A DNA stretch of 64,000 nucleotides from Fictibacillus solisalsi. GTDB lineage: Bacteria > Bacillota > Bacilli > Bacillales > Fictibacillaceae. Position 1 is the first letter of the stretch, and the number at the start of each line of letters is the position of its first letter. The notes beneath the pieces were generated by a model. That model made no database searches. It was not told where the DNA came from and saw only the letters and a program-made list of their open reading frames with translations. The stretch covers positions 1,985,306 to 2,049,305 of the forward strand of contig NZ_FNHW01000001.1 of assembly GCF_900103485.1 (NCBI RefSeq), given 5' to 3'. The translations under genes were made by a program, and so were the position numbers. Shown here one piece after another: positions 44,013-55,266 of the stretch.

Positions 44013-44284
44013 CAGAGAGAATCCTCTTTCTTTGTGTCAAGATAGGATTTAACCAGTTCCTCAATCAGTTCATCCCGCTCGATCTTTCGAATCATGGTTC
44101 TTGCATCCTTGTGGCGGGGAATATAAGCTGGATCTCCTGATAACAGGTAGCCTACAATCTGATTGATCGGATTGTATCCTTTTTCCTGAAGAGCTTCATA
44201 CACTGAAAACAGCACTTTTTGGACATTGGGATCCATTGAATCGTCATGAAAGTTAAACTTCATTGTTTTATCCATAGAACTCAC
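44012..44284 (-). CDS. ireB: IreB/YrzL regulatory phosphoprotein (DUF965)
   Basis: 90 residues from GTG 44284, with AAAGAGGTG six bases upstream; it reads [10 protein letters not shown] like its relatives. [20 protein letters not shown] and [20 protein letters not shown] are the family core. In enterococci IreB is phosphorylated on N-terminal Thr residues by the kinase IreK and influences cephalosporin resistance; DKT here keeps a candidate Thr. Operon with ruvX and yrzB, downstream of alaS. Confidence 0.92.
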   Translation of the reverse strand: MSSMDKTMKFNFHDDSMDPNVQKVLFSVYEALQEKGYNPINQIVGYLLSGDPAYIPRHKDARTMIRKIERDELIEELVKSYLDTKKEDSL

Positions 44285-44345
44285 GGCCAACACCTCTTTC
44301 TCTAGCTTCTCCCTTTATATCCTCATTGTACCCTTAATAAGGGGA

Positions 44346-46982
44346 TTAGGAAACAGATTTCACTGCTTCTGATACGTATTCCAGGGCAGCGTCAAGTTTT
44401 TCAGGGTCTTTTCCTCCTGCCTGCGCCATATCCGGACGGCCTCCGCCGCCTCCGCCGCAGCGTGAAGCTACCTCTTTTACAAGTTTTCCTGCGTGATAGC
44501 CTTTTGGAATCAAGTCCTTGGTTACTCCCGCGACAATATTCACTTTATCATGATTGACGGCACCAAGTACGACAATTCCACTTGAAAGTTTATTTTTTAA
44601 ATCGTCAACAATGGACCTGAGACCATTCATGTCTGCAGCATTTACTTTTTTCACGATCACAGAAACACCATTGATTTCCACTTTCTCGTTGATCAGGCTT
44701 CCTGCTTCGAGATTGCCGAGCTTTGCGGATAATGCCTCTTTTTCGCGTTGGAGCTCCCGCACTTGGTGCTGCAGCGCTTCTATACGACTCGGAACTTCTT
44801 TTGCATTGGTCTTCAACAAAGCTGCAGACTCACGCAGTGTTTGTACTTGTCCCTTCATGACCTGATAAGCTTCCTGTCCGGTTACAGCCTCAATCCTTCT
44901 TGTACCGGCACCAATGCCAGTCTCTGAAAGAATTTTAAATAGGCCGATCTCCGAGGTGTTCTGCACATGGCAGCCGCCGCATAATTCCAGGCTGTAATCA
45001 CCGATTTGAACCACTCGCACCACTTTTCCGTATTTCTCACCGAATAAGGCCATCGCTCCCATGGCTTTTGCCTCCTCAATCGGCTTTTGCATTTTATCGA
45101 CAGAAATGGTCTTCCAGATCTTCTGGTTGACGATGTCTTCTATGCGTTCGATTTCTTCCTGTGAAATACTGCCGAAATGAGAAAAGTCGAATCGAAGCCT
45201 TCCAGGTGCCACAAGGGAACCTGCCTGGTTTACGTGAGTACCAAGAACATCCTTCAGCGCTTGATGCAGCAGATGAGTTGCCGTATGGTTTTTCACAATA
45301 GCCGCACGTTTTTCAGTATCAACCTGAGCGACAACTTCTATTCCCTTTCGAAGGTTTCCTTGTTTTACAACAACGGTATGGAGATTTTGTCCATTTGGTG
45401 CTTTTTGTACATCCTTAACAAACAACTCCAGTCCTTCACCTGTAATTGTGCCCTGGTCAGCAACCTGACCTCCGCTTTCCGCATAAAACGGGGTAATGTC
45501 AAGAATGATCTGGCCTTCTTCTCCCTCGGCAAGGATATCAATTCGCTCCCCGTTTTGCAGAGTTTCCAATACTTTTGATGTGCTTCGCTCTTCGTCATAA
45601 CCCACAAAATCGCTGTGTGTTTTAATGTCGCTTAATACACCGGACTGCACCTGCATGGAATCTACATCCTGACGTGCAGTACGGGCTCTCTCACGCTGGC
45701 CTTCCATTTCTTTTTCAAACCCTGTACGGTCGACTTCCATGTTTTGTTCTGCAGCGTATTCTTCAGTCAGTTCAAACGGGAAGCCAAACGTATCGTAAAG
45801 CTTGAAGGCATCTTTCCCTGAAACTGTGCTGCTGCCGGCTGCTTTTTCCTTTTTGATGACATCCTCGAGGATTGCTAGCCCTTCATTAATTGTTTCATGG
45901 AATCGCTCTTCTTCGTTTTTAATAACGCGCTGGATAAACGGCACTTTTTCTTTTACTTCCGGATAATAGTCCACCATGATATCTGCTACGGTAGGAACAA
46001 GTTCAAACATGAACGGTCGGTCAAGTCCAATCTGCTTAGCAAAGCGAATGGCTCTTCTGATCAGTCGGCGAAGAATATACCCTCTGCCTTCATTTGACGG
46101 AAGTGCATTGTCAGATACGGCAAAGGCAACGGTACGGATATGATCAGCAATGACTTTAAAAGCGGTATCCGCTTCCTTTGCTTCGCCATACTTGCTGCCA
46201 GAAAGCTTTTCCGTTTGCTGAATGATTGGAATAAACAAGTCCGTGTCATAGTTCGTTGGAACGTCCTGTATAACGGAAACCATCCGTTCGAGTCCCATTC
46301 CGGTATCAATGTTTTTCTTTGGAAGGGGTGTGTACGTTCCGTCCGGATTATGGTTAAACTCGGAAAAAACCAGATTCCATACTTCAAGGTAACGGTCATT
46401 TTCCCCACCCGGGTACAACTCAGGATCATTGGCATCACTGCCGTATTTTTCTCCTCTGTCGTAGAAAATTTCTGTATTCGGTCCGCTTGGCCCTTCTCCT
46501 ATATCCCAGAAGTTCCCTTCCAAACGAATGATTCGTTCTGGCGGCACCCCTACGGTTTTGTTCCAAAGCTCATAGGCTTCATCATCTTCCGGATGGATGG
46601 TGACTGATAGTTTCTCGGGATCAAAACCGATCCATTTTTCACTGGTCAAAAATTCCCATGCCCAGATAATTGCTTCTTTTTTGAAATAATCACCGATGGA
46701 GAAATTTCCGAGCATTTCAAAGAACGTATGGTGACGTGCGGTAACCCCCACATTTTCAATGTCATTGGTACGGATTGATTTCTGAGCGTTAACGATTCTC
46801 GGGTTTTCCGGAATCACGCGGCCGTCAAAATACTTTTTAAGGGTAGCAACCCCACTGTTGATCCACAAAAGTGACGGATCTTCATAAGGAACAAGGGAAG
46901 CGCTCGGTTCGACACTGTGGCCCTTCTCCTGGAAAAAATCAAGAAACATTTGTCTTACTTGAGCAGACGTTAAAGTTTTCAT
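44346..46982 (-). CDS. alaS: Alanyl-tRNA synthetase
   Basis: 878 residues, the same length as in B. subtilis. N-terminal class II core ([38 protein letters not shown]), tRNA-recognition domain, editing domain with [11 protein letters not shown] and CGGCHVQNT zinc ligands, and C-terminal glycine-rich [15 protein letters not shown]. It charges tRNA-Ala and edits mischarged Ser/Gly. GGAGAATGG precedes ATG 46982. Expression is under an Ala T-box. Confidence 0.97.
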   Translation of the reverse strand: MKTLTSAQVRQMFLDFFQEKGHSVEPSASLVPYEDPSLLWINSGVATLKKYFDGRVIPENPRIVNAQKSIRTNDIENVGVTARHHTFFEMLGNFSIGDYFKKEAIIWAWEFLTSEKWIGFDPEKLSVTIHPEDDEAYELWNKTVGVPPERIIRLEGNFWDIGEGPSGPNTEIFYDRGEKYGSDANDPELYPGGENDRYLEVWNLVFSEFNHNPDGTYTPLPKKNIDTGMGLERMVSVIQDVPTNYDTDLFIPIIQQTEKLSGSKYGEAKEADTAFKVIADHIRTVAFAVSDNALPSNEGRGYILRRLIRRAIRFAKQIGLDRPFMFELVPTVADIMVDYYPEVKEKVPFIQRVIKNEEERFHETINEGLAILEDVIKKEKAAGSSTVSGKDAFKLYDTFGFPFELTEEYAAEQNMEVDRTGFEKEMEGQRERARTARQDVDSMQVQSGVLSDIKTHSDFVGYDEERSTSKVLETLQNGERIDILAEGEEGQIILDITPFYAESGGQVADQGTITGEGLELFVKDVQKAPNGQNLHTVVVKQGNLRKGIEVVAQVDTEKRAAIVKNHTATHLLHQALKDVLGTHVNQAGSLVAPGRLRFDFSHFGSISQEEIERIEDIVNQKIWKTISVDKMQKPIEEAKAMGAMALFGEKYGKVVRVVQIGDYSLELCGGCHVQNTSEIGLFKILSETGIGAGTRRIEAVTGQEAYQVMKGQVQTLRESAALLKTNAKEVPSRIEALQHQVRELQREKEALSAKLGNLEAGSLINEKVEINGVSVIVKKVNAADMNGLRSIVDDLKNKLSSGIVVLGAVNHDKVNIVAGVTKDLIPKGYHAGKLVKEVASRCGGGGGGRPDMAQAGGKDPEKLDAALEYVSEAVKSVS

Positions 46983-47039
46983 CTTTCCATTCTCCTTTCA
47001 TTGTTAGAAAAAGCGGTAGCGCCCTGTTCTGCTAAAATA

Positions 47040-47290
47040 AAAAACTCCCGTTCCTGATTGTGCATCAGGGACGAGAGTTTTATCACGCGGTACCACCCTG
47101 GTTATGATTTCAGCTGAACACAGAAATCATCACCTTATGTAAACCGTAACGGGGTTTAACCGGCAGGGATTAACTGCACTCGGGAGTAGCTTTCTGTTCT
47201 TTCCTTTTAGAAACCTTACAGCCCGGGGTTTCCTCTCTTGGAAAAGGATCAAAACATACTTATCTCCATCATCGTTTTGCTTTATCTAGC
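47040..47290 (-). promoter_or_regulatory. T-box riboswitch of alaS
   Basis: On the minus strand the T-box sequence AGGGTGGTACCGCG lies at 47086-47099, followed by the terminator AACTCTCGTCCCTGAT / ATCAGGAACGGGAGTTTTTT (to about 47040). Stem I contains CAGAAAGCTACTCCCG, in which GCT, an Ala codon, occupies the specifier position. Uncharged tRNA-Ala should stabilise the antiterminator and allow alaS transcription. Confidence 0.92.
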
Positions 47291-47293
47291 AGT

Positions 47294-47323
47294 AGTATAA
47301 TTCCTTCTAGGGCATCTTGTCAA
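47294..47323 (-). promoter_or_regulatory. SigA-type promoter of alaS
   Basis: Minus strand: TTGACA (47318-47323), 18 bases, TATACT (47294-47299). The -35 box lies inside the last codons of yrrI. Confidence 0.75.
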
Positions 47324-48389
47324 TCTTGGCTTGCAGCCGATGATTTCGTATATGCACAATAATAACCTTCATGATTGAAAACACAGGCACAGCCAGGATC
47401 AGCCCGGCCACTCCTCCGATTTCACCGCCGGCCAGCAGCGCCAAAATGATCAATGCGGGATGGATATGAAGGCTTTTTCCCACGATCAGCGGACCCAAAA
47501 TGTTTCCTTCGATGAACTGCAAAACCAGCATGATGCCGGCCACAACGAAAACCATTTTAACAGAGATGGTAAACGCGATGAAGATGACCGGTACAGCGCC
47601 AAGAATGGGCCCAAAATATGGAATGATATCCGTGATGGCAATAATAATACCCAATATAATGGGATACGGCATCCCGGCGAGCCACAGCGCAAGCATAGCG
47701 GCAGCACCAAGAAGCGTTCCCACAAATAATTGCCCCCTGATGTAACCACCCAGCGAACAATCAATTTCTTTGAGAACCTGTCTTCCTTCTCTTCTCCACT
47801 TCTGCGGCGTCAAATACCAGCATACCCGTTTAATACCCTCAATATCCTTTAAAAAGTAAAAAACAAGGAACGGTATTATAATAAGTACAAAAAAATAATC
47901 CACAAGTTTTTTTATAGAACCAATGACATTGGCTGCGCTTTTCTGTAAATATCGTTCACCTGAATGAATATATTCCTCAATCCTGAGGTGAAGGGACTTC
48001 GGTAGACTTGCCGTATGATGATCTACTTCAAGCAGCCAGCTTTGATATGTTTTTGAAATGGTGGGAAGATTGGACGCCAATTCCCTGATTTGAAGGATCA
48101 TGTAGGGTATTCCTTTGTATAGGGCATAGCCTGTTCCACCGAAAAAAAGCAGATAAATGCACAAAATGGACAAGGTGCGCGGCATGCCTTTCCGATGAAG
48201 TATTTCCACCAGAGGATGAAGTAAATATGTGATGAAAACGGCAATAAAAAAAGGAAACAGCACGGCTTTTAGAATCGTAAGAACAGGGGCCCAAAAAGGG
48301 GCCAGTTTCAACAGGAGCCAGGCGCAAAGAAACAGCAAAACGAGAAGAGATAAACGGATGATCCACTTTATGTAATTCTCCCGTTGCAT
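47307..48389 (-). CDS. yrrI: AI-2E/PerM family transporter YrrI
   Basis: 360 residues from ATG 48389 with GGGAGGAGGTGA upstream; an open frame further upstream is not supported. About eight hydrophobic helices and the family segments IIPFLVFYFLKD and ITDIIPYFGPILGAVP are visible. Family members include the AI-2 exporter TqsA and Na/H antiporters; the substrate here is unknown. Its last codons carry the alaS promoter. Confidence 0.9.
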   Translation of the reverse strand: MQRENYIKWIIRLSLLVLLFLCAWLLLKLAPFWAPVLTILKAVLFPFFIAVFITYLLHPLVEILHRKGMPRTLSILCIYLLFFGGTGYALYKGIPYMILQIRELASNLPTISKTYQSWLLEVDHHTASLPKSLHLRIEEYIHSGERYLQKSAANVIGSIKKLVDYFFVLIIIPFLVFYFLKDIEGIKRVCWYLTPQKWRREGRQVLKEIDCSLGGYIRGQLFVGTLLGAAAMLALWLAGMPYPIILGIIIAITDIIPYFGPILGAVPVIFIAFTISVKMVFVVAGIMLVLQFIEGNILGPLIVGKSLHIHPALIILALLAGGEIGGVAGLILAVPVFSIMKVIIVHIRNHRLQAKIDKMP

Positions 48390-48462
48390 GGTATCACCTC
48401 CTCCCTTATTGTTGCCACCTGCCCATTTTTCATGTAAGAAAAGGAAAAGCTCCACCGAACGA

Positions 48463-48496
48463 AAAAAGTCCATGCTGCTAAGCATGGACTTTTTTT
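48463..48496 (-). terminator. Terminator after yrzQ
   Basis: AAAAAAGTCCATGCT pairs with AGCATGGACTTTTTT, T-runs on both sides, directly beyond the yrzQ stop. Confidence 0.85.
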
Positions 48497-48498
48497 CA

Positions 48499-48660
48499 TT
48501 AATATATGGCTTTTGCCAGTCTTTTACGCAGTCGTCTTACGCGCTTTGAGGACAGCATATCATCCATCCCCATAAAGCTCATCCCATTTTTCCGGGATTT
48601 CATTCCGTAGATAGCTGCCCAAAGACCGAGGGCAAGTACGGGTTTTAAATAACTGTTCAT
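48499..48660 (-). CDS. yrzQ: YrzQ-like small protein (DUF3918)
   Basis: 53 residues: MNSYLKPVLALGLWAAIYGM then a basic C-terminus MDDMLSSKRVRRLRKRLAKA. One hydrophobic helix plus a positively charged tail suggests a membrane-associated peptide. GGTGACTTC precedes ATG 48660. Position between yrrI and yrzR matches B. subtilis yrzQ. Function unknown. Confidence 0.72.
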   Translation of the reverse strand: MNSYLKPVLALGLWAAIYGMKSRKNGMSFMGMDDMLSSKRVRRLRKRLAKAIY

Positions 48661-48693
48661 GAAGTCACCAACCCTTTTATCAAGTTTGCCTGC

Positions 48694-48891
48694 TTATTGC
48701 GCATCCGCCTTGTAGGACAAATCATGATCCTCAAACAGATCATCCAGCGAGGTTAAGCTGCCATCCTCTTCCACCTGGTGAAGGGACAGTGTGCCATTTA
48801 CAATGGATAATTCAATAAAGCAGTTCCAGCAATAATACTGATTGACGCCGATCTTGCCGATATCCTTACGGCTGCAGTTGGGGCATTTCAA
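48694..48891 (-). CDS. yrzR: YrzR zinc-ribbon small protein
   Basis: 65 residues beginning MKCPNCSRKDIGKIGVNQYY followed by CWNCFIEL: two CxxC pairs (Cys3/Cys6, Cys21/Cys24) form a zinc ribbon. The C-terminal half is acidic. GGAGGGCCCC precedes the ATG. Conserved neighbour of yrrD; function unknown. Confidence 0.85.
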   Translation of the reverse strand: MKCPNCSRKDIGKIGVNQYYCWNCFIELSIVNGTLSLHQVEEDGSLTSLDDLFEDHDLSYKADAQ

Positions 48892-48915
48892 AATGTGGGG
48901 CCCTCCTTTATAGCA

Positions 48916-49386
48916 CTATCGTACAAAAAGTGACTGCTTTCCGATGATCAACGGCTCATGCGAATAAATCAGCGATCGTCCATCCGTCCAGTCCGAAAAC
49001 AATCCTTTTGATACCTCAATGGCTACAATCCTGCCCCAATTTTTTGAAAAATATACATCCTCAACCACCGCTTCTGTCTCTCCATCTTTGGATAAGAGAG
49101 CCTGCTTCAGCAGGCAGCAAGGATGTTTCTCCATCATGAATGTTCCTTCCGAATAAGAAGGCACCCTGGATGGCCTGCAGCTGCAAAGCAGAACGGAGTC
49201 CTCCTCCTGGATCCTGGCTGACGCATACGGCAGATACGCTTTCCGGAAGAAAAGGCTGTTTCCGCATAAAATGAACCCCAGCACATTTCCTCTTGAGTCT
49301 GTCAATATATCCTCGACTTTACCGATGGTTTTTCGGTTCGCTGATAGAACAGCTTTTTTCCCTTTTAAAAAAGAAAATGTTCGCAA
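48916..49386 (-). CDS. yrrD: PRC-barrel domain protein YrrD
   Basis: About 156 residues with two PRC-barrel units: FLKGKKAVLSANRKTIGKVE-DILTD and a second around SKDGETEAVVEDVYFSKNWG. I favour TTG 49386 (GGTGGGGG just upstream, product MRTFSFLKGKK); ATG codons at 49419 and 49410 in the same frame have no proper site. PRC-barrels occur in RimM and photosystem proteins and usually mediate binding. Between recD2 and yrzR as in B. subtilis. Confidence 0.82.
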   Translation of the reverse strand: MRTFSFLKGKKAVLSANRKTIGKVEDILTDSRGNVLGFILCGNSLFFRKAYLPYASARIQEEDSVLLCSCRPSRVPSYSEGTFMMEKHPCCLLKQALLSKDGETEAVVEDVYFSKNWGRIVAIEVSKGLFSDWTDGRSLIYSHEPLIIGKQSLFVR

Positions 49387-49429
49387 AGTTACCCCCACCC
49401 TTCCGAACATCTTTATCATCCCACTTCTG

Positions 49430-51733
49430 TCAGGGATTCATGCTTGAAAGGTTTTCCATCTGATAGTGGGTTAATCTGTTCTTCAGACGTGAAAATCTGG
49501 ACGCTTCATCATTTCTTTGTACTGCCAGTTCAAAAGCGGATTCTTCCCCGCACAAGATTAAAAACTCCCGGCTCCTTGTAATGCCTGTATAAATTAAATT
49601 CCTCCTCAGCATACGGAAATAACTTTTTACAACAGGCATGATGACAATGGGAAATTCGCTTCCCTGGGATTTATGGATCGAACAGCAGTAGGCATGAGTA
49701 ATGTGATGAAAATCAGAGCGTGTATAGACTACTTCCACTTCATCAAACGCCACGACGAGCTGGTCTTCTTTGTCCGTTGTTTCTTTGGCATAAATGATCG
49801 ATACTATTTCACCCATATCCCCGTTGTACACAAGGTCTTCCGGCTGGTTAACGAGCTGAAGCACTTTATCACCCACCCGATAAACCACCTGCTGGATGTT
49901 CAGTTCGCGTCTCTGTGGTGAAGGCGGATTAAATAATTCCTGCAGTTTTTGATTCAGGATATCGATACCCGCGTTCCCGCGATACATGGGAGCGAGTACT
50001 TGAATATCCCGGGCCGTATATCCCTTTTGTCGCGCGTTTTGACACACCTGCTTAACGACTTCTAACACTTGATGGGTCTGGCAGGAAAAGAAGCTTCTGT
50101 CCGACTTTCTCTTTGCAAGATCGTTTGGAAGCACTCCGTTTTTCATGTGATGAGCCAGTTCAATGATGGATGACCCTTCGGCCTGCCTGTAAATATCCTT
50201 TAATTCAACAGTCGGAATGACTTTCGAAGAAATGAAATCGCGTAATACCTGGCCGGGACCAACAGAAGGCAGCTGATCCTCATCTCCCACAATCACCACC
50301 TGAATATTTCCAGGAACTGCTTTAAAAAGGGCATGCGCAAGCCAAATATCCACCATGGACATTTCATCCACAATCAGGAGTTTGCCTTCAAGCGGATTTT
50401 CATCGGTATGTTCAAAGCCCGCTCCGCCTTTCCAACCGAGAAGCCTGTGGATGGTGAATGCGGGAATACCTGTTGATTCCGACATACGTTTGGCGGCACG
50501 CCCGGTCGGGGCCACAAGAAGCACCGGAAACGGCTCATCTTTTTTATATGAGGCCGGATCTAGTGAAACGCCATGAAGTTCCGCATAGACTTCGACGATT
50601 CCTTTAATGACCGTTGTTTTCCCGGTTCCCGGTCCTCCTGTAAGAACCATGAGCGGGGAAAAAATAGCGGTTTCGATCGCCAGTTTTTGCGAAGGGGCAT
50701 ATTGAATGCCGAGCCGCTCTTCAAGCTCACCTAACGCCTTTAAAAATTCCGACTGCGGAAACGCTTCTTTATATTCTTCCTGTCCGGCAATTCCTGTTAC
50801 CGATTCAGCCAATCCTTTTTCGGAAAAGTAAAGAGATGGCAAATACAGCCGGTCGTCTTCCATCATCAGTTTTTTGTCTTCCCGAAGGGCTTCGATTTCA
50901 CGAAAAATATCGCTGTCATTAATGGGTGCTTCCCCATTTGTCAGCAGTTTTTTCACTTCATCCAGCACAAAGTCTGCAGGCAGATAAACATGTCCTGCAT
51001 CGGTTCCCCTTTCCTGCAGAACAAAAAGACAGCCCGCCCTGATCCGTTCAGGGTGGTTATATGACAGTCCGATCCCTCTTCCGAGTTCGTCTGCCCGCTG
51101 AAAACCGATGCCTTCAATATCGTAGATGAGCTGATATGGATTGTTTTGGATAATATGAAGGGCTTCTTCCTGATAGGTTTGGTAAATTTTCATGGACAGC
51201 TGAGGTCCTATACCAAAGGGATTCAGGGTGATCATCACTTGTTCGAGACCCTGATGTTCAACGAGAGCATCATACAGGTTCTTCGCCTTTTCCTCATTCA
51301 GTTGCGGAATTCCATTGAGGACATCGGGATTTTCCAGTATGGAAGATAGCGCCTTATCTCCCAGATGGTCCACAATGGCCTGTGCGGTCTTTTTGCCGAT
51401 GCCATGAAACAAATCACCCGATAAATATTGAACCATGCCTTCCTTCGTCTGTGGCATGTCTTTTCGAAATTGGGTTACATGGTATTGCTTTCCGTACTTT
51501 GGATGTTCTTTAAAGTGCCCAAAGAAAATATACCGGTCATCCTGGTAAAGCGGCGGGAGGATCCCGGTAATGACGGCTTCTTTTTCGTCATACGCCTCAT
51601 TCGTCTCATGAACACGTATGCGGGCTACGGTGTACAAGTTTTCCTTATTAAAAAAAATGGTTGTAATCAACGTGCCCTTTACATATTTTGCTTGTTCATC
51701 GAATAAATCGAAAGAAGACTGTTTATCCATCAT
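49430..51733 (-). CDS. recD2: RecD2 DNA helicase
   Basis: 767 residues. N-terminal OB-like and helix-hairpin-helix region (LFHGIGKKTAQAIVDHLG; IEGIGFQRADELG), then superfamily 1B helicase motifs: Walker A TGGPGTGKTTV, LLIVDEMSMVD (motif II), GDEDQLPSVGPG (motif III) and HAYCCSIHKSQGSEFPIVI (motif V). It is a 5'-3' helicase acting in replication-fork repair without RecBC. AGGAGACAA precedes ATG 51733, with a second ATG right after. Confidence 0.95.
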   Translation of the reverse strand: MMDKQSSFDLFDEQAKYVKGTLITTIFFNKENLYTVARIRVHETNEAYDEKEAVITGILPPLYQDDRYIFFGHFKEHPKYGKQYHVTQFRKDMPQTKEGMVQYLSGDLFHGIGKKTAQAIVDHLGDKALSSILENPDVLNGIPQLNEEKAKNLYDALVEHQGLEQVMITLNPFGIGPQLSMKIYQTYQEEALHIIQNNPYQLIYDIEGIGFQRADELGRGIGLSYNHPERIRAGCLFVLQERGTDAGHVYLPADFVLDEVKKLLTNGEAPINDSDIFREIEALREDKKLMMEDDRLYLPSLYFSEKGLAESVTGIAGQEEYKEAFPQSEFLKALGELEERLGIQYAPSQKLAIETAIFSPLMVLTGGPGTGKTTVIKGIVEVYAELHGVSLDPASYKKDEPFPVLLVAPTGRAAKRMSESTGIPAFTIHRLLGWKGGAGFEHTDENPLEGKLLIVDEMSMVDIWLAHALFKAVPGNIQVVIVGDEDQLPSVGPGQVLRDFISSKVIPTVELKDIYRQAEGSSIIELAHHMKNGVLPNDLAKRKSDRSFFSCQTHQVLEVVKQVCQNARQKGYTARDIQVLAPMYRGNAGIDILNQKLQELFNPPSPQRRELNIQQVVYRVGDKVLQLVNQPEDLVYNGDMGEIVSIIYAKETTDKEDQLVVAFDEVEVVYTRSDFHHITHAYCCSIHKSQGSEFPIVIMPVVKSYFRMLRRNLIYTGITRSREFLILCGEESAFELAVQRNDEASRFSRLKNRLTHYQMENLSSMNP

Positions 51734-51775
51734 TTGTCTCCTGACTTCATAATAATTCTGGCATTAAACCAGCTC

Positions 51776-52417
51776 TTAGTTCAGCATGTTTTCCACATTT
51801 TTTTTACCATTCGCTGCAAGATAGTGATCAGGCTGGATAGAGAGCGCCTGATTAAAGGCCTCGAGTGCTTTCTGCGGTTTGTCGAAATAGACGTAGCCTA
51901 CCCCAAGGTTATAAAACGCATCCGCATGCTTAGGATTTTTTGCGGTTACCCTTTGAAACACGTCTAAAGCTTCCTTGACCTGTTCCATCTGGGCGAGACA
52001 TAGTCCATACTGAAAGAGCGATTCCATATCATTGCTGTCGAGTTCTGTGGCACGCAAAAAGTGCGGAAGTGCACGGATTTGTTCATTTTTCTGGAGGTAG
52101 CACATGCCGATCATAAAATGGACATCGCCCTCCTGGATTCCTTTTTGCAGTGCCTGTTGAAAACAGTGTGCAGCCTCCGGATACCGTTCAAGCTGATAAA
52201 GTGCAATCCCCATGCTGTACCATGCTGTACCTGCCTCTGGGTCAAGATGAAGCGCCTTTTCAAAAAAAGCAATGGCTTTTTCATACTCATGAACAGCGGA
52301 AATCAGGTTTCCGTAATTGATGTAAAGGACCGGATTATCCGGCTCATGTTCAATCTGCTGTTCCAGTTTTCTTGCGGTTTCTTCCAGTTTGCCTTTTTTT
52401 AAATAATCCTGTTCCAC
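51776..52417 (-). CDS. yrrB: TPR-repeat protein YrrB
   Basis: 213 residues made of about five to six 34-residue tetratricopeptide repeats, e.g. AIAFFEKALHLDPEAGTAWY and AFYNLGVGYVYFDKPQKALE. TPR arrays bind partner proteins. Located between mnmA and recD2 as in B. subtilis, where a role with MnmA or the desulfurase has been suggested only by context. No signal peptide. Confidence 0.9.
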   Translation of the reverse strand: MEQDYLKKGKLEETARKLEQQIEHEPDNPVLYINYGNLISAVHEYEKAIAFFEKALHLDPEAGTAWYSMGIALYQLERYPEAAHCFQQALQKGIQEGDVHFMIGMCYLQKNEQIRALPHFLRATELDSNDMESLFQYGLCLAQMEQVKEALDVFQRVTAKNPKHADAFYNLGVGYVYFDKPQKALEAFNQALSIQPDHYLAANGKKNVENMLN

Positions 52418-52477
52418 TTGTTTCCTCCTGAATCCTTATTCTTTTTAAAGTATAACAAAAATTTAGGTTCTTGAAGA

Positions 52478-52513
52478 AAAAACCAGTCCACGGTCATTCA
52501 TGGACTGGTTTTT
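52478..52513 (-). terminator. mnmA terminator
   Basis: AAAACCAGTCCA pairs with TGGACTGGTTTT around CGGTCATTCA, six bases beyond the mnmA stop. Confidence 0.88.
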
Positions 52514-52519
52514 ATCTTC

Positions 52520-53662
<1,143 letters not shown>

Positions 53663-53681
53663 TTACAAATGAGAGTGTACC

Positions 53682-54821
53682 TCATTTTTGCAGACGTTTC
53701 ACTATTTTTGCTGTCTCGTACGCTGTTTTCTCAATTTGCTCTATCGTATTGTTTAAACCAAAGCTGAAACGGATCGAATTCTTTGTCCGCTCTGCCTTCC
53801 CAAACATCGCCGTAAGAACATGGGATGGCTCCACCGAGCCTGCGGTGCAGGCTGAACCGCTCGATGCTGCAATACCCGCGAGGTCAAGATTAACAAGCAT
53901 CACCTCTGTTTTCACGCCGGGAAAGCTGACATTCAAAATATGAGGCAGTCCATACTCCGGATCACCATTGACCTGAAAATTAATATCTTCTTGTGTTAAA
54001 ATTGCAAGCATTGCTTCTTTATACGCCAGATATGCAGCAGCTTTCTCTGCACCTTGTTCCATCATAATAGAAATAGCCTTCGCCAGGCCGGCAATCCCTG
54101 CCACGTTTTCTGTTCCTGCTCTGCGTTTCCGCTCTTGTTCTCCGCCGAAGGATGAAGGTGCAATCGCAACGCCTTCCCTGATATAAAGAAAACCGGTCCC
54201 CTTTGGGCCATTGATTTTATGTCCTGATATACTGAGCAAATCAACCTTCAGCTCATCCACATTTAGTGGCAGAACGCCATATGCCTGAACCGCATCGGTA
54301 TGAAAATAGGCCTGATGGTCTTCAAGAAGTTCCCCAATGGCCGGGATATCCTGAACCGTACCTACCTCGTTATTGCCATACATGATCGTGACGAGCACGG
54401 TATCCTCACGCAGTGCGTCCTTCACATCCTGCAATGAAATCCTTCCCTTTTCATCCACGGGAAGATACGTTACCTCAAAGCCCTGCCGCTCCAGTTCCTC
54501 ACATGCATGAAGCACGGCATGATGCTCAATTTGAGTAGTAATAATATGGTTGCCGCGTTCCTTGTTGGCATAAGCAACCCCGAAAATGGCCGCGTTATCC
54601 GCCTCGGTTCCGCCGCTTGTAAACATGATTTGATTTGGTGCTGCACCAATACTTTTCGCAGCCGTTCTTCTTGCTTCATCCAGAAGCTGGCGCGTTTTTC
54701 TGCCGAACTGGTGAATGCTTGAAGGATTTCCAAAGTACTCCGTAAAATAAGGCATCATTTCCTGAACCACTTCGGGGTGAATCGGAGAAGTGGCGGCATG
54801 GTCTACGTATATAAGGTCCAT
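53682..54821 (-). CDS. iscS: Cysteine desulfurase (IscS/YrvO type)
   Basis: 379 residues, class V aminotransferase fold. The PLP lysine is in SISGHKINGPKGTGFLYIRE and the persulfide Cys in SSGSACTAGSVEPSHVL. It releases sulfur from cysteine for mnmA (37 bases downstream) and possibly for other pathways. It follows cymR by 25 bases. In B. subtilis this gene is yrvO. Confidence 0.95.
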   Translation of the reverse strand: MDLIYVDHAATSPIHPEVVQEMMPYFTEYFGNPSSIHQFGRKTRQLLDEARRTAAKSIGAAPNQIMFTSGGTEADNAAIFGVAYANKERGNHIITTQIEHHAVLHACEELERQGFEVTYLPVDEKGRISLQDVKDALREDTVLVTIMYGNNEVGTVQDIPAIGELLEDHQAYFHTDAVQAYGVLPLNVDELKVDLLSISGHKINGPKGTGFLYIREGVAIAPSSFGGEQERKRRAGTENVAGIAGLAKAISIMMEQGAEKAAAYLAYKEAMLAILTQEDINFQVNGDPEYGLPHILNVSFPGVKTEVMLVNLDLAGIAASSGSACTAGSVEPSHVLTAMFGKAERTKNSIRFSFGLNNTIEQIEKTAYETAKIVKRLQK

Positions 54822-54846
54822 TTAGACCACCTTCTTTCTTAGTTGA

Positions 54847-55266
54847 CTAGATATAAAACATGTATGCATCCTGGCTGGCATCTCCCTCATAGTTTGCCAA
54901 ATCATCCAGGGTTGTATTATCAAGAACATCCTTGACGGCATCGCGGATTTTTATCCAGAGATCCCGCTTTGCCGGCTCTTCATCATCCATCAGTTCCACC
55001 GGGGTAATCGGGCCTTCAAGCACACGGATAATGTCACCTGCCGTAATTTCTTTGGCATCCTGAGCCAGAATGTAGCCGCCGTATGCTCCCCTGATGCTTT
55101 TAACTAAACCCGCGTTTCGAAGCGGAGAGATCAGCTGTTCCAAATAATGCTCAGATAAATTATGCTCTTTTGCGATCAATTTTAAAGCAATCGGCCCTTC
55201 ACCTTGCTTTTTTGCCAAAGCCATCATGATGGTTAACCCGTATCGTCCTTTTGTTGAGATTTTCAT
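54847..55266 (-). CDS. cymR: Cysteine metabolism repressor CymR (Rrf2 family)
   Basis: 139 residues from ATG 55266 with GGAGTG upstream; the N-terminus MKISTKGRYGLTIMMALAKK is that of CymR. Rrf2 winged helix: LSEHYLEQLISPLRNAGLVKSIRGAYGGY. No cysteine occurs in the protein, so it holds no iron-sulfur cluster, as expected of CymR, which senses cysteine supply through CysK in B. subtilis. Its likely target, the yrrT-mccB operon, lies in this window. The first 68 bases overlap the end of the upstream membrane-protein gene. Confidence 0.93.
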   Translation of the reverse strand: MKISTKGRYGLTIMMALAKKQGEGPIALKLIAKEHNLSEHYLEQLISPLRNAGLVKSIRGAYGGYILAQDAKEITAGDIIRVLEGPITPVELMDDEEPAKRDLWIKIRDAVKDVLDNTTLDDLANYEGDASQDAYMFYI

